Shown: positions 1 to 11,596, counted from the first letter of the stretch. The stretch is 64,000 nucleotides of DNA from Streptococcus sp. 29892 (GCF_032594935.1 NZ_CP118734.1:1640001-1704000), one strand, 5' to 3'. Translations and numbers: made by a program. The notes: a model not told the origin generated them from the sequence alone.

Positions 1-2378
1 TGAGTAGCACGTTCACGCTCAATATTGTCGTGGATTTGCGCTTTCATCATCAGGCGAGTAACCTCAAATTCAATAGCACCGATCATATCATTAAACATCG
101 TAAAGGCTTCTGATTGGTATTCTACAATAGGATTATTCTGAGCATAGCCACGCAAGCTAACTGCATTACGCAATTGATCCAGAGCATCAATATGGTCTGT
201 CCACTTGCTATCTACTACACGGAGAATTAGAACTTTTTGGAACTCCCGCACCCTCTCCTCATCACGTAGTTTTTCAAGCTGTGAAGCATACACTTTCAAG
301 GCTCGGTCATAAAGCTCATCAATGATTTCTTTTTTATTTAATCCTTCAAAGTAATAAACACTCAAAGATCCTTCATCAATCAAATTAGCATGAGCAAATT
401 TTAGAATTCCTTCAACAGCCTCTTCTTTAGAACCAAGGAAATGCCCCTCGACTTGGCGCTCAATTGTACGCTTGATCATAGCTTTGATTTCAGGAGATAA
501 ATCGCGATTAGATGTGATGACATCCTGACGTTGGCGGTAAATAATCTCGCGTTGCTCACGCATCACATCATCATATTGAAGAACTTGTTTACGAGAATCA
601 TAGTTATTCCCCTCAACACGCTTTTGAGCCGCTTCGACTTGACGAGTTAGCATTTTAGACTTGATGACAGATTCTTCCTCAGTCAAGTTCATACGTTCCA
701 TAAAGACCTTGATACGTTCTGAACCAAAACGCTTCATCAAATCATCTTCTAATGAAAGATAGAATTGCGATTCACCCGGGTCACCTTGACGACCAGAACG
801 ACCACGCAACTGATTATCAATACGGCGACTTTCATGTCGCTCAGTACCAATCACACATAGACCGCCTAGCTCCAAAACACCTGGACCTAACTTAATGTCT
901 GTTCCACGACCTGCCATGTTGGTCGCAATGGTAACTGCTCCGCGCTGACCAGCATTCATAATAATTTGGGCCTCACGATAGTGGTTCTTAGCATTCAATA
1001 CTTCGTGAGGAATTCCAGCAGCCACCAAACGTTGAGAAAGGTAATCAGACGTTTCCACAGCCACTGTACCTACAAGTACTGGCTGACCTTTTTCATAGCG
1101 ACGTTTGACATCTGCAACCACCGCATTGAACTTATACTCCAAACTTGGGTAAAGCAAATCTTCATGGTCAATACGTTGAATTGGACGGTTGGTTGGGATT
1201 GGAATAATACGAATATTATAAATTTCGCGGAATTCTTCTTCTTCTGTCTTACCAGTACCTGTCATTCCCGAAAGTTTTTTATACATACGGAATAAGTTTT
1301 GGTAGGTAATGGACGCACTAGTTTTGGATTCGTTCTGAACTGGCACACCTTCTTTAGCCTCAATAGCTTGGTGCAGACCATCAGAATAGCGACGACCTTC
1401 CATGGTACGACCTGTAAATGGATCAATGATCATGACTTCTTGTTCGTCATTCACAAGGTAGTCCACATCGTAGATCATAATATAGTTGGCACGAAGAGCA
1501 TTGTCCAAGAAATGTGTAATGGCCACATTTTCAATATCATACAAGTTATCCAACTTAAAGAATTTTTCAGCCTTATCAATCCCCGAATCTGATAGACCAA
1601 TCGTTTTTGATGGAACATCAATGATGTAATCTTCGCTGTTCAGGGATTTAACTAGTTTATCCGCTAAGAAATAAAGTTGATTGGTTTCTGAACTCTGTGG
1701 ACCAGAAACAATCAGAGGCGTACGTGCTTCGTCAATCAAGATTGAGTCTACCTCATCAACCAAGGCATAGTTGAGCGGACGTTGTACCATATCTTCCGCA
1801 CGAACAACCATGTTGTCACGAAGATAGTCAAAACCGATTTCAGAGTTTGTAGAATAGGTAATATCACAGCTATAAGCTTCACGCTTTTCAAAAGATGATT
1901 TTGCCGCCAAGTTGATTCCAACAGATAGACCTAGCCAAGAATAGAGTTGCCCCATTTCCTCTCCGTCACGAGTTGATAGGTATTCATTGACTGTAACAAC
2001 GTGTACACCTTCTCCAGAAAGTGCATTTAAGTAAACTGGCATGGTCGCAGTAAGGGTTTTTCCTTCACCTGTACGCATCTCTGGCACATCACCATTATGG
2101 AGAACAATTCCACCCATAACCTGGACTTTATATGGATACAGACCTAGGACACGTTTTGCCGCTTCACGTACAACGGCAAAAGCTTCATACAATAAATCAT
2201 CCAAGGATTCTCCGTTTTTATACCGCTCTTTAAACTCATTAGTCTTGGCTTGTAATTGTTCGTCGGTCAGGGCTTCCATCTCATCTGCATAAGAGAAGAC
2301 CTTATCTGCCATTCTTTCAAGTTTTCTTTGTTCTCCTTTGTCATTTTCGATAAGAGAACGAAGTTTATTTGCTAACAT
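1..2378 (-). CDS. secA: Preprotein translocase ATPase SecA (3' end cut off by window)
   Basis: SecA is the cytosolic ATPase motor that pushes unfolded preproteins through SecYEG. The minus strand reads from ATG at 2378 to the window edge without a stop, about 792 residues of a protein usually near 840, so only the C-terminal tail is missing. The DEAD motor is visible: MRTGEGKT (Walker A), [14 protein letters not shown] (Walker B region), the motif NMAGRGTDI and [14 protein letters not shown] ribosome site (ggatg) lies just before the ATG. It is followed on the minus strand only by the window edge, so the C-terminal zinc or lipid-binding tail cannot be judged. Identification is from motif and overall resemblance. 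Confidence 0.97.
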   Translation of the reverse strand, partial: MLANKLRSLIENDKGEQRKLERMADKVFSYADEMEALTDEQLQAKTNEFKERYKNGESLDDLLYEAFAVVREAAKRVLGLYPYKVQVMGGIVLHNGDVPEMRTGEGKTLTATMPVYLNALSGEGVHVVTVNEYLSTRDGEEMGQLYSWLGLSVGINLAAKSSFEKREAYSCDITYSTNSEIGFDYLRDNMVVRAEDMVQRPLNYALVDEVDSILIDEARTPLIVSGPQSSETNQLYFLADKLVKSLNSEDYIIDVPSKTIGLSDSGIDKAEKFFKLDNLYDIENVAITHFLDNALRANYIMIYDVDYLVNDEQEVMIIDPFTGRTMEGRRYSDGLHQAIEAKEGVPVQNESKTSASITYQNLFRMYKKLSGMTGTGKTEEEEFREIYNIRIIPIPTNRPIQRIDHEDLLYPSLEYKFNAVVADVKRRYEKGQPVLVGTVAVETSDYLSQRLVAAGIPHEVLNAKNHYREAQIIMNAGQRGAVTIATNMAGRGTDIKLGPGVLELGGLCVIGTERHESRRIDNQLRGRSGRQGDPGESQFYLSLEDDLMKRFGSERIKVFMERMNLTEEESVIKSKMLTRQVEAAQKRVEGNNYDSRKQVLQYDDVMREQREIIYRQRQDVITSNRDLSPEIKAMIKRTIERQVEGHFLGSKEEAVEGILKFAHANLIDEGSLSVYYFEGLNKKEIIDELYDRALKVYASQLEKLRDEERVREFQKVLILRVVDSKWTDHIDALDQLRNAVSLRGYAQNNPIVEYQSEAFTMFNDMIGAIEFEVTRLMMKAQIHDNIERERAT

Positions 2379-2414
2379 ATATTTCATCCTATTTCAAGTT
2401 TTAATCAATAATCT

Positions 2415-2443
2415 ATTGTAGCAAAAAAATAGTTAATTTTCAA
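2415..2443 (-). promoter_or_regulatory. Sigma-A promoter of secA
   Basis: On the minus strand a TTGAAA -35 (2438-2443) and TACAAT -10 (2415-2420) are separated by exactly 17 bases, 36 bases before the secA start codon. Confidence 0.75.
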
Positions 2444-2700
2444 GGTTTGTATGATTAGTCCAAAGCATACATTGTATAAAATTAAAAATAGTGTACTGCC
2501 CTTTATCGTTTTATTCATTTTGAATATAATGTCAACTTTAATTCAGCAACACCTATATTATTCCATCCAACACCTAAGCTCTAAAGAAATCCATTAGTAA
2601 ATAGAAGTGTAAGACAAGTTAAGTAGTACGAACGAAACACAATTTCTACTATAGTCGAACATAACTACATTTATAATTGTCAATAAACTCTTATGTGAAA
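2444..2700. other. AT-rich intergenic stretch without recognised feature
   Basis: Between the secA promoter and the priA terminator. I see no open reading frame of note, no RNA gene and no clear repeat; base composition is AT-rich and unstructured. Confidence 0.5.
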
Positions 2701-2702
2701 AA

Positions 2703-2733
2703 TAAAAAATGCAAGGCCTATCCAGACCTTACA
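2703..2733 (-). terminator. Rho-independent terminator of priA
   Basis: On the minus strand a short stem (AAGGTCT/AGGCCTT, one G-T pair, 4-base loop) runs into a T-rich tail. It overlaps the last codons of priA. Confidence 0.65.
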
Positions 2734-5119
2734 TCATATTCTGCGGTTCATTATCAATAATCAAACGCAAATCTTGGTTTTCTCGCTCTTGCGTCCAATC
2801 CAAAATCTGATTGAGCACCTCTTCCAAACTGTCTTCGTAACGGTATTTTAAGATAATTTGGTAGTGGTAGAGATTATGGGTTCTAGCAATGGGCTTGGGA
2901 GTTGGTCCCAAAATTTGAATAGCCTCCGTTAAGTGTTGACGGAGAAAGGCTACTGTTTCATAGGATTTTTTTACGACAAATTCTTCCGACTTGTGCGAAA
3001 ATGTTAATCCAACTGTGAAATAGTAAGGCGGATAGCCAAGATTTTTCCGAATGCCCATCTCATAACGATAGAAACCTTCATAGTCCTGCTCTTTGGCAAA
3101 GGCAATGGCATAGTGGTTTGGGTTGTAGGTCTGAATTAAGACCTCCCCCTCCTTATCTGCCCGACCAGCCCGACCAGCTACCTGAGTTAACAACTGGAAG
3201 GTTCGCTCAGAAGAACGAAAATCAGGCAAATTGAGGGCCGTATCAGCATTGAGAACCCCAACCAGAGTCACATTTGGAAAATCCAAGCCCTTGGCAATCA
3301 TCTGGGTTCCCAGAAGAATTTCCGCTTCTCCTCGACCAAACCGTTCGAGCAAGTCTTCGTGAGCCCCTTTTTTCTTGGTGGTATCTACATCCATCCGCAA
3401 AATTCTGGCCTCTGGCAAGAGCTCCTGTAACTCATCGTAGGCCTTTTGCGTACCAGTTCCATAATAGCGAATGGAACGACTTTGACAGTTTGGACAAGTC
3501 TGGGGAATTCCTTTTTGAAAACCACAGTAGTGGCAATTCATGGTTTTTGTATCCATGTGAAGCGTTAGGGAAATATCACAGTTTGGACAATGGTCCACAG
3601 TCCCACAATCCCGACACATGACAAAAGAAGAATAACCACGCCGATTTAACATGAGAACAACCTGTTCCTTACGAGCCAACTTTTCTCTAATCTTCTCAAT
3701 CAAAACAGGTGTGAAATTGCTAGCCTCCTGCTGACCAATGTAATCTCGGAAATCCACAACTTCCACTTCTGGAATACGAGCCAAGGGATTAGCCCTCTGG
3801 TTTAGAGTAAGTCTTCCATAAACTCCCCTACTAGCCCGAGCCCGTGTTTCAAGACTGGGCGTAGCAGAACCCAAGACCAGAGTCGCTCGATTATAGTCTG
3901 CCCGCAACTTTGCTACATCACGCGCATGGTAGCGTGGATTGCTGTCCTGCTTGTAGGTTGCTTCATGCTCCTCGTCAATAATGATAACACCCAAATTGGT
4001 CAGAGGGGCAAAAATGGCCGAGCGAGCTCCGACAACCACCTGGGCATTCCCCGCCTCAATCTTCCGCCACTCGTCATACTTCTCTCCATCAGACAGTCCA
4101 GAGTGGAGAATGGCGACTTTCTGACCAAAACGAGAGATGAAGCGATTGGTCATCTGAGGGGTCAAGGAAATTTCAGGCACTAGCATAATAGCCGTTTTCC
4201 CCATTTTCAAGACTCTATCAATAACCTGGAGATAGACTTCCGTCTTCCCAGAACCTGTCACTCCTTGCAGTAAAAATGTCTGACTTTCCTGACCGATAGA
4301 GGCCACAATCTCACGAACCGCAATCGCCTGCTCTGGATTCAAATCCAAGGCCTGCGTTTTTTCCACCTTATCAAAAACTCCCTGAGTCCGCGAAACTTCC
4401 TCTTCCCAAACTTCTATATAGCCCTTTTCTTGGAAATAGCGGAGCGTATCAGTTGAATAGTCCGATTTTAGATTTGAAAGGAGCTGGTCTTCCGAGTGTT
4501 CCAGCAAAAATTCCCTTAACTGCTGCCGTTTTTTAGCCCGATTACTGATTTCTGCTTCTCGTAATTTCTCCAGACAAACCCGATACCATTTTTCTGTCTT
4601 GATTTGCTTTTTATCCTTAGCCACATAGTCAACCAAGATTTTTCCAGACTGGGCCAGACGCATGATTTTTCCTTGCTCTTTCACGTCTAAGTCAGAAAAA
4701 CGAATCTGGTCCTTATCACCGAACAGACTGACCTGCTCTGCTATTTCCAAGCCATGCCCCGGTCTGAGCAATTTATCATATGTGGAATTGAGAAGACTTG
4801 GCAACATAGCCTTCAAGAGAGTAATTTTGTAGGAGAAAACCGACTTCCTCATCTGGTCAGCCAACCAAAATTGCTCTTGATTGAGAACAGGACTATAGTC
4901 CAAAACTTCCGCAATCTCTTTCAAATCATGCAAATCATGCGTATCATCTTCATCAATCAAGTTAACTACAATTCCTTGAATGAGGCGATTACCCTTGCCA
5001 AAGGGAACATGGATACGTACGCCAACCATGAGGCCCTCTTCCAAGTCAGCTGGAACTCGATAAGAATACGCTTGATCCGTCTGCATCAAAGGAACGTCTA
5101 CAATGACCTCTGCTAACAT
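2729..5119 (-). CDS. priA: Primosomal protein N' (replication restart helicase PriA)
   Basis: PriA recognises stalled forks and loads the replicative helicase. The 796-residue protein has an N-terminal DNA-binding part, then a superfamily 2 helicase: Walker A GVTGSGKT at about 286-293, DEEH box at 382-385, and eight cysteines in CxxC pairs between about 502 and 545 that form the zinc-binding insertion typical of PriA. The C-terminal half keeps the QVAGRAGR motif. Length is normal. It lies 69 bases after rpoZ on the same strand, in the usual Firmicutes order gmk-rpoZ-priA, and is probably co-transcribed, although a terminator-like hairpin stands between rpoZ and priA. Confidence 0.96.
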   Translation of the reverse strand: MLAEVIVDVPLMQTDQAYSYRVPADLEEGLMVGVRIHVPFGKGNRLIQGIVVNLIDEDDTHDLHDLKEIAEVLDYSPVLNQEQFWLADQMRKSVFSYKITLLKAMLPSLLNSTYDKLLRPGHGLEIAEQVSLFGDKDQIRFSDLDVKEQGKIMRLAQSGKILVDYVAKDKKQIKTEKWYRVCLEKLREAEISNRAKKRQQLREFLLEHSEDQLLSNLKSDYSTDTLRYFQEKGYIEVWEEEVSRTQGVFDKVEKTQALDLNPEQAIAVREIVASIGQESQTFLLQGVTGSGKTEVYLQVIDRVLKMGKTAIMLVPEISLTPQMTNRFISRFGQKVAILHSGLSDGEKYDEWRKIEAGNAQVVVGARSAIFAPLTNLGVIIIDEEHEATYKQDSNPRYHARDVAKLRADYNRATLVLGSATPSLETRARASRGVYGRLTLNQRANPLARIPEVEVVDFRDYIGQQEASNFTPVLIEKIREKLARKEQVVLMLNRRGYSSFVMCRDCGTVDHCPNCDISLTLHMDTKTMNCHYCGFQKGIPQTCPNCQSRSIRYYGTGTQKAYDELQELLPEARILRMDVDTTKKKGAHEDLLERFGRGEAEILLGTQMIAKGLDFPNVTLVGVLNADTALNLPDFRSSERTFQLLTQVAGRAGRADKEGEVLIQTYNPNHYAIAFAKEQDYEGFYRYEMGIRKNLGYPPYYFTVGLTFSHKSEEFVVKKSYETVAFLRQHLTEAIQILGPTPKPIARTHNLYHYQIILKYRYEDSLEEVLNQILDWTQERENQDLRLIIDNEPQNMM

Positions 5120-5149
5120 AGAACCTCCTCTCTTTCAATAATTATAAGT

Positions 5150-5184
5150 GAAAAGAAACCCGGATGGCAAAACCAACCGAGTTT
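5150..5184 (-). terminator. Terminator/attenuator-like hairpin between rpoZ and priA
   Basis: On the minus strand AACTCGGTTGG and CCATCCGGGTT pair with one mismatch and one G-T pair over a 5-base loop, followed by TTTCTTTTC. It could end rpoZ transcripts partially and so lower priA expression. Confidence 0.55.
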
Positions 5185-5188
5185 TCTA

Positions 5189-5503
5189 TTAGATCTTTTC
5201 GCCTTCTTCTTTTTCTTTTGCGATTTGTTCTTTGATTTTCTTCTCTTCCTCTTCTGCCAAACGCTTCGCTTCTTCCGCACGGCGACGAACTGCCTCACGT
5301 TTTGCTTCTGGATCTGGGTGGATAACCACGTTGCCTGATTCAATTTCTTCCAAAGCACGAAGGGTTGACTTTACGGAAGTAAATTCTTGAGTTGGTTTTG
5401 CGCCAGCTTCTAATTCATGGGCACGTTTTGCCTCAAGAATGACCAAGGAATACTTAGATGGTACCTTGTCCAACAAGGTATCGATAGATGGTTTCAACAT
5501 CAT
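5189..5503 (-). CDS. rpoZ: RNA polymerase omega subunit
   Basis: Omega binds the beta' subunit and helps RNA polymerase assembly. The 104-residue protein starts [14 protein letters not shown] and has the [15 protein letters not shown] helix diagnostic of the family, followed by a highly charged Lys/Glu-rich tail (about residues 65-104) usual in streptococci. It sits 32 bases after gmk. Two consecutive ATG codons make the start uncertain by one residue. Confidence 0.95.
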   Translation of the reverse strand: MMLKPSIDTLLDKVPSKYSLVILEAKRAHELEAGAKPTQEFTSVKSTLRALEEIESGNVVIHPDPEAKREAVRRRAEEAKRLAEEEEKKIKEQIAKEKEEGEKI

Positions 5504-5535
5504 AGTTCTATTCTCTACTTTCTGTTAAGGTTCTG

Positions 5536-6270
<735 letters not shown>

Positions 6271-6275
6271 CTACA

Positions 6276-7889
6276 TTATTTAGCAATATCTGTTGCTCTT
6301 GTTTCTCGAATGACAGTGATCTTGATATTTCCTGGGTAATCCAAGTTATTCTCAATTTTTTCACGAACATCGTGGGCCAAGATAGTAATTTGATCATCTG
6401 AAATTTTATTTGGATGAACAATAATCCGCACTTCACGGCCTGCTTGAATAGCATAAGATTGTTTAATTCCATCGAAGCTATTAGCAATCTCTTCCAAGTC
6501 TTGTAGGCGCTTGATATAGGCCTCCATAGACTCACGGCGAGAACCTGGGCGAGCTGCACTCAAGGCATCCGCTGCTGCTACAATAACTGCGATAGTACTT
6601 GTAGCCTCGACATCACCATGGTGACTGGCGATAGTGTTGACCACAATCGGGTGTTCCTTGTACTTCTTAGCCAATTCAGTACCAATTTCAACGTGGCTAC
6701 CATCTACCTCACGGTCAATGGCCTTACCAACATCATGGAGGAAACCTGCACGGCGAGCCAGGTTGACATTTTCACCCAACTCAGCAGCGAGAACACCTGC
6801 CAATTTAGCCACCTCAATCGAGTGACGGAGGACATTTTGACCATAGGATGTACGGAAGTGCAAACGTCCCATAATCTTAATCAAATCTGGATGAAGGTTA
6901 GGTGCGCCAACTTCATAGGCAGCAGCCTCACCATATTCACGAATACGATTATCCATCTCTACACGGTGTTTTTCAACCAATTCCTCAATACGAGCCGGAT
7001 GAATCCGACCATCTTGAAGTAAGGTTTCCATGGTCATACGAGCAATCTCACGACGAATGGGGTCAAAACCTGATAGGACAACCACTTCCGGCGTATCATC
7101 AATGATAACATCGATACCGGTCAAACTTTCAAAGGTACGAATATTACGTCCTTCACGTCCGATAATCCGACCTTTCATAGCATCATCTGGTAGGTGAACA
7201 GACGTAATCGTCTGCTCAGCTACATATTCACCTGAAATCCGTTGCATAGCCTGGGCCAACAAGTCCTTGGCCATCTTATCCGAACGTTCTTTGACCTCAC
7301 GCTCTGCTTCTCGAATTTGAGTTGCGATTTCATGAGTTAACTTATCGCGTGTATCTGTCAAGATAATGTCTTTCGCTTCTTCTTGACTGAGTGCCGCTAC
7401 ACGTTCTAATTCTAGAGCTTTTTGCTCTTCCAACTTAGCAACTTCTTGCTCACGCTCATCAATGTGTTTAGATTTATCCGTTAGACTTTGTTCTTTTTGC
7501 TCCAAAGTCTTTTCTTTAGTCGTCAAATTGTCATCTTTTCGATCCAAATTGCTGGCACGTTCGGTCAAACGCACTTCAATTTGTTTCAATTCTTGACGCT
7601 CTGACTTAAATTCTTCTGCGATTTCTTCTCGGTACTTACGAGCCTCCTCCTTAGCTTCCAAGAGTAATTCTTTTTTCAAGGTCTGGCGGTCACGTTCAGC
7701 TGTTCTTAAAATAGCTTCTGCTGCTTCTTCCGCACGACCACGAACATTACTAGCTTCTTGTTCTGCATTTAAAAGGGTTAATTCTGCAGTTTCTTTTGCA
7801 GATTTCATCTTCAAAGAAATGGCAAAGTAGCCAATTACTAAACCAATGAGAGCAGAAACAAAAGTCACTACAAGTGTAATGATTTCCAT
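6276..7889 (-). CDS. rny: Ribonuclease Y
   Basis: Membrane-anchored endoribonuclease that starts mRNA decay in Firmicutes. The 537-residue protein has an N-terminal membrane segment (about residues 4-24), a long Glu/Lys/Arg-rich coiled coil (about 30-200), a KH RNA-binding domain ([15 protein letters not shown]) and an HD hydrolase domain with LHDVGKAID and ASHHGD. Start at 7889 follows GAGGTAG. Divergent from luxS; the two promoters lie in the 128-base gap. Confidence 0.97.
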   Translation of the reverse strand: MEIITLVVTFVSALIGLVIGYFAISLKMKSAKETAELTLLNAEQEASNVRGRAEEAAEAILRTAERDRQTLKKELLLEAKEEARKYREEIAEEFKSERQELKQIEVRLTERASNLDRKDDNLTTKEKTLEQKEQSLTDKSKHIDEREQEVAKLEEQKALELERVAALSQEEAKDIILTDTRDKLTHEIATQIREAEREVKERSDKMAKDLLAQAMQRISGEYVAEQTITSVHLPDDAMKGRIIGREGRNIRTFESLTGIDVIIDDTPEVVVLSGFDPIRREIARMTMETLLQDGRIHPARIEELVEKHRVEMDNRIREYGEAAAYEVGAPNLHPDLIKIMGRLHFRTSYGQNVLRHSIEVAKLAGVLAAELGENVNLARRAGFLHDVGKAIDREVDGSHVEIGTELAKKYKEHPIVVNTIASHHGDVEATSTIAVIVAAADALSAARPGSRRESMEAYIKRLQDLEEIANSFDGIKQSYAIQAGREVRIIVHPNKISDDQITILAHDVREKIENNLDYPGNIKITVIRETRATDIAK

Positions 7890-7934
7890 ATTTCTACCTC
7901 TTTTTTAAATTCGATTTTCACAAAATCTGTATCT

Positions 7935-7963
7935 ATTTTACCATAATTGAACCGATTTCACAA
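7935..7963 (-). promoter_or_regulatory. Probable rny promoter
   Basis: Minus-strand TTGTGA (7958-7963), 17 bases, TAAAAT (7935-7940) with TGG just before the -10. It lies 46 bases before the rny start. Confidence 0.55.
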
Positions 7964-7980
7964 TTCCAAATTAACAAATA

Positions 7981-7989
7981 TGTTATAAT
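7981..7989 (+). promoter_or_regulatory. luxS promoter, extended -10
   Basis: TGTTATAAT is a perfect extended -10 (TGn TATAAT). No good -35 at 17 bases is seen, as expected for extended -10 promoters. It lies 28 bases before the luxS start. Confidence 0.7.
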
Positions 7990-8017
7990 AAATTCATCAC
8001 ATAGTTTGGAGGAACAA

Positions 8018-8500
8018 ATGAAAAAAGAAGTTACCGTTGAAAGTTTTGAATTGGACCACACTATTGTAAAGGCTCCTTATGTCCGCATGATTTCAGAAGA
8101 AGTTGGTCCAAAAGGGGATATTATCACAAACTTTGATATCCGTCTAATTCAGCCCAATGAAAATGCCATGGATACAGCTGGTCTGCACACCATTGAACAC
8201 CTCTTGGCTAAACTCATCCGTCAGCGGATTGACGGTCTGATTGACTGCTCACCCTTTGGATGCAGAACTGGTTTTCACATGATTATGTGGGGCAAGCAAG
8301 ATCCAGCAGAAATTGCTCAAGTCATCAAAGCGAGTTTGGAAGAGATCGCAGATGGCATTACTTGGGAGGATGTCCCTGGAACAACCATTGAATCCTGTGG
8401 AAACTACAAGGACCACAGCCTACATTCAGCTAAAGAGTGGGCAAAATTGATTGTTTCACAAGGTATTTCAAGCGATGCCTTTGAAAGAAAACCGATTTAA
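8018..8500 (+). CDS. luxS: S-ribosylhomocysteine lyase LuxS
   Basis: Cleaves S-ribosylhomocysteine to homocysteine and the precursor of autoinducer-2, in the activated methyl cycle. I choose ATG 8018 (160 residues, family length) because GGAGG stands 4 bases upstream. Metal ligands are visible: HTIEH (His57, His61) and Cys127 in ESCGNYKDH; the catalytic Cys82 is in GCRTGFH. Monocistronic, between its own promoter and a terminator shared with convergent mapZ. Confidence 0.98.
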   Translation: MKKEVTVESFELDHTIVKAPYVRMISEEVGPKGDIITNFDIRLIQPNENAMDTAGLHTIEHLLAKLIRQRIDGLIDCSPFGCRTGFHMIMWGKQDPAEIAQVIKASLEEIADGITWEDVPGTTIESCGNYKDHSLHSAKEWAKLIVSQGISSDAFERKPI

Positions 8501-8513
8501 GAAGATAGGGTAT

Positions 8514-8540
8514 AAAAAAAGCGGTTCAACCGCTTTTTTT
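8514..8540. terminator. Bidirectional terminator between luxS and mapZ
   Basis: A-run, GCGGT TCA ACCGC stem-loop, T-run: symmetric, so it can serve both convergent genes. Confidence 0.9.
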
Positions 8541-8547
8541 GTTTTGC

Positions 8548-9984
8548 TTAATAATCCAAGGCATCCGAATGACCTGAGCCATTACCAACAAAGTAACCTG
8601 TCTTACAGTTAATCGAGAAGAGATAGCTACCATCCGGTGTAAACATATTGTAATAACCATTTCCGTTAATGATGTTCACTTTTTCCAAGATATATTGGTT
8701 GCCTGTAATATAACCACGCTGTTGAGAAATAGCTACAATATTTTCTAAAATACCAGGGTTGAAAGTCCAAGCTTCATTGTTGACATCGTCAATCATGGCT
8801 TGATTGTAAGGAACACGGCTGCGATCACGCTGTAGAGCAACTCCTTCTGGTACAGGAATTCCGTAAATAGTTGCTGCTCCACTAATAGCACCAACAACGC
8901 TATCATTGACTACCGCACTCTCGGTTGAGGCTGGAGCAGTGGTTTCTGCAGATGCCGAAGCAGCCTGAGAGTTTTCAGCTGGAGCAGCAACAGCTGTGGC
9001 AGAGCTAGCAGCAACTTCCTGTTGAGAACGTCCAAAATTGACAACAGAAGCCAATAAGCTATCCACTGAGCTAATACCCGTGTTAGTAGCAGAAAGACTG
9101 GCTTCCGCTTTAACAGTGGCAGTGGTATCAATTTCACCATTTACGATAACTTCTTTATCAAATTGCCCATTGATTGCCTGAATAGCAGCAATGGCTTTTT
9201 CAAGATTATCATACTGTTCCTTGGCTTTTTTATAACTATCTGAATTTTTCTCCATCTTGTCCAAGAGGGCCTTCAACTCCGCCAATTTACCAAACTCAGA
9301 ATTCTTCAACTTTGTCAAACTACTATCTGTAAAGAAGCTAGCATAGAGTTGTTCAAAGGCTAGACTATTAGCATCTGCCGAGCTACTTGCAGTGGTCGAT
9401 GTCTGACTGCTGCTTGAACTACTAGCTGTTTCCGTGGTCGATTTATTCACTGAGTTCAACCACATGAAAGCCGTTGCTAAGATAGTGACAAAAAGAGCTG
9501 CTAAAGCTGACCAGAAATAGATTTTTTTCTTTCTATCCTTCTCAGCTTCCTCCGCCTGACCCCAATCATCCACTTCTTGTTCTCGGGAAACAGTCGCTAT
9601 ACTGTCAACCACTGCCGCACCTGCAACAATTGTTTCTTCCAAAGGAGCAGTCGGTACTTCTACCTCCTCAGTCACAGCCTTGCCAACTGCAAGAATCTCA
9701 TCAGTCACAGCCGTCGAAAGACTAGCTGTCTGAACATTCGTTTCTTCCCCATCGCCAGTAGGTTCTACCAGTGGCAAATGATTGACCTTGGTTTCAAATT
9801 TCTGCGACTCAATCTCTGTCCGATGTTGCTTGATATAACGATCTAAAAGACTATCATCCTCAGTCACACCTGCTTCGATTTCCTTATGTTTCTTTACGGC
9901 TTCTGCAATGGTTAAATCCTTAGCTACTTCAAAATCCAAAACTTTCTCATTTTCCAAGGGTAGCTTATTCTTATTTTCTTCCAC
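8548..9984 (-). CDS. mapZ: Mid-cell-anchored protein Z (division-site marker)
   Basis: MapZ (LocZ) marks the future division site in streptococci and positions FtsZ. Support: a conserved acidic N-terminus (about 1-65, with DLTIAEAVKKH...EAGV...DSLLDRYIKQHRTEIE, as in pneumococcal MapZ), one membrane helix at about 155-176 preceded by RKKK, a Ser/Thr-rich linker (about 180-205), an extracellular domain, a second Ala/Ser/Thr-rich linker (about 330-370) and a C-terminal domain (about 375-478). This matches the cytoplasmic FtsZ-binding tail plus two-part peptidoglycan-binding ectodomain. The neighbourhood (rRNA methylase, rnpB, gpsB) is the pneumococcal one. Exact FtsZ or peptidoglycan contacts are inferred from the family. 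Confidence 0.88.
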   Translation of the reverse strand: MEENKNKLPLENEKVLDFEVAKDLTIAEAVKKHKEIEAGVTEDDSLLDRYIKQHRTEIESQKFETKVNHLPLVEPTGDGEETNVQTASLSTAVTDEILAVGKAVTEEVEVPTAPLEETIVAGAAVVDSIATVSREQEVDDWGQAEEAEKDRKKKIYFWSALAALFVTILATAFMWLNSVNKSTTETASSSSSSQTSTTASSSADANSLAFEQLYASFFTDSSLTKLKNSEFGKLAELKALLDKMEKNSDSYKKAKEQYDNLEKAIAAIQAINGQFDKEVIVNGEIDTTATVKAEASLSATNTGISSVDSLLASVVNFGRSQQEVAASSATAVAAPAENSQAASASAETTAPASTESAVVNDSVVGAISGAATIYGIPVPEGVALQRDRSRVPYNQAMIDDVNNEAWTFNPGILENIVAISQQRGYITGNQYILEKVNIINGNGYYNMFTPDGSYLFSINCKTGYFVGNGSGHSDALDY

Positions 9985-9996
9985 GATATCCTCCTA

Positions 9997-11160
9997 TTAT
10001 TTCTCTTCTACCATTTGACGCTTGACACGTTGACCAAAAAATTGATACAAATCTACTTTTAAGGTACCATTATATAATTTTCTCTTTTTATCAGCCTGCC
10101 TACCAAAACGCTTCTCGAATTGCTCATCACTGGTCAAAATAAACTTAGACCAGGTTTCTAAAGGCTCAAAGGTTTGCCCCATCTCACGATACAGTGTGAT
10201 GATTGCGTCGTCATCCAACAAACGTTCTCCATAAGGTGGATTTGAAATGATAACACCATTGATTTTATCCGTCCGCAGATCCTGAACTCGCATCTGTTTG
10301 AAAACAATGTCCTGATCTACTCCAGCCGCAAAAGCGTTTTTCTTGGCAATTTCAACCATACGAGCATCGATGTCTGACCCCGCAATATCCAAGACCAAAT
10401 CTGATTTAATAGCAGCCTGAGCTTCTTTTCGTAGATCTGCCACTAACTGGTCATCAACCCACGGCCATTCTTCAAAAGCAAAGCTACGTTTCAAGCCAGG
10501 AGCCATATTTTTGGCCAGCATGGCCGCTTCAATACAAAAGGTCCCTGAACCACAAGTTGGATCAATCAAGGGTTTATCAGGATACCAGTTAGATAACTGT
10601 AAAATGGCCGCTGCCATATTTTCCTTGATTGGTGCTCCACCTTTTTCCACCCGATAGCCACGCTTGAACAAACTAGAACCAGTCGTATCGATCATGATTG
10701 TTGCCACATCTTTTAAAATTGATACCTCGATTTTGAACTCTGCACCAACTTCCTGGAGCGGCACTCCCTCTGGACGAGAGAAGTGTTTTTGTAATTTCTT
10801 AACAACTGCTTTTTTCGAAATAGCCTGTACACTCGGCTCATTGTGTAACTTGGATTTAACACACTTGGCCTTGGAAATTGGAAACTTGCATCCCAAAGGC
10901 AGATAATTCTCCCAATCCAAACCAAAAACTCCTTGGAAAAGCTCTTCAATGGTTCTTGCTGGAAATTGACCAACAATAATTTTTATCCTGTCCGCCGAAC
11001 GTAGCCAGAGGTTGGTTTCGATAATCGCCTTCACATCACCCTCGAATCGTACACGACCATTTTCCACCTGGCACTCATAGCCGAGATTGCGAATTTCACG
11101 ACCAACAACTGCCTCTAAGCCAGCTGCAGCGGTCGCAATCAATTCAAACTGTTTTTTCAT
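9997..11160 (-). CDS. THUMP-domain class I rRNA methyltransferase (RlmL/YpsC type)
   Basis: SAM-dependent RNA methyltransferase, 387 residues. N-terminal THUMP RNA-binding domain (about 1-155) and a Rossmann methylase with DPTCGSGTFCIEAA (SAM motif I, about 195-210) and the N6/N2-type catalytic NPPYGERLL near residue 290. The family includes the 23S rRNA m2G2445 enzyme; the exact target base is inferred. It lies 12 bases upstream of mapZ on the same strand and just downstream of rnpB, an order conserved in streptococci. Confidence 0.88.
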   Translation of the reverse strand: MKKQFELIATAAAGLEAVVGREIRNLGYECQVENGRVRFEGDVKAIIETNLWLRSADRIKIIVGQFPARTIEELFQGVFGLDWENYLPLGCKFPISKAKCVKSKLHNEPSVQAISKKAVVKKLQKHFSRPEGVPLQEVGAEFKIEVSILKDVATIMIDTTGSSLFKRGYRVEKGGAPIKENMAAAILQLSNWYPDKPLIDPTCGSGTFCIEAAMLAKNMAPGLKRSFAFEEWPWVDDQLVADLRKEAQAAIKSDLVLDIAGSDIDARMVEIAKKNAFAAGVDQDIVFKQMRVQDLRTDKINGVIISNPPYGERLLDDDAIITLYREMGQTFEPLETWSKFILTSDEQFEKRFGRQADKKRKLYNGTLKVDLYQFFGQRVKRQMVEEK

Positions 11161-11169
11161 TTTTTTCCT

Positions 11170-11197
11170 TCTAAAATAAAAGCTAGCAAAGCTAGCT
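11170..11197 (-). terminator. Terminator of rnpB
   Basis: Minus strand: AGCTAGC TTT GCTAGCT stem-loop followed by TTTATTTTAG, directly after the end of the RNase P RNA and before the methylase start. Confidence 0.75.
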
Positions 11198-11202
11198 ACC
11201 TA

Positions 11203-11590
11203 TTTATGCAATTTTCTGTAAGCCATGTTTTGTTCCAGTGGCACTAGGTTCTACCACCTTCGATAATCATCTGTCTACTGTTTTCACAGTCAGGATTTCA
11301 GTTCAATTCCATCCATCCCATGCCCCGACCAAAGTTTGGGTTGCTAGCTTGAGGGGTTTACCGCGTTCCATTTTTTACGTTTCCATAAAAACTTCGTCAC
11401 TGTGGCACTTTCAGGTCTACTTTGGCATATCTGATGACGTAGCCATTTTAACCGCCGTAACGTTACCAACGTCCCTAGGCTTATTGATTCGCCTAGCACA
11501 AACACTACCGGCATCGCAGCCAGTGCTAGCATGGACTTTCCTCATGGTTGAAACCTACCACGCGATTATCCAAAAATTGCACGCAATTTC
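11203..11590 (-). ncRNA. rnpB: RNase P RNA, Bacillus class (type B)
   Basis: Catalytic RNA that removes 5' leaders of tRNA precursors. On the minus strand conserved blocks appear in order: GAGGAAAGTCCATGCTAGCA (P4 5' strand), AAGTGCCACAGTGACGAAG, GGAACGCGGTAAACCCCTC, CAACCCAAACTTTGG, GTAGACAGATGATTATCG, and the closing GGAACAAAACATGGCTTACA (P4 3' strand). The ends (GCAATTTT near the 5' side, AAAATTGC near the 3' side) pair as helix P1. Ends are estimated to within about 10 bases. It lies between gpsB and the methylase, as in other streptococci. Confidence 0.95.
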
Positions 11591-11596
11591 TATCTA

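Noticed and set aside
2444..2700. Possible degenerate repeat or small RNA between secA and priA
   Set aside because: Only scattered AT-rich sequence; no stem with a T-run, no consensus promoter pair besides that of secA.
5113..5358. 81-codon Lys/Arg-rich minus-strand frame
   Set aside because: Shifted-frame shadow of the charged rpoZ tail.
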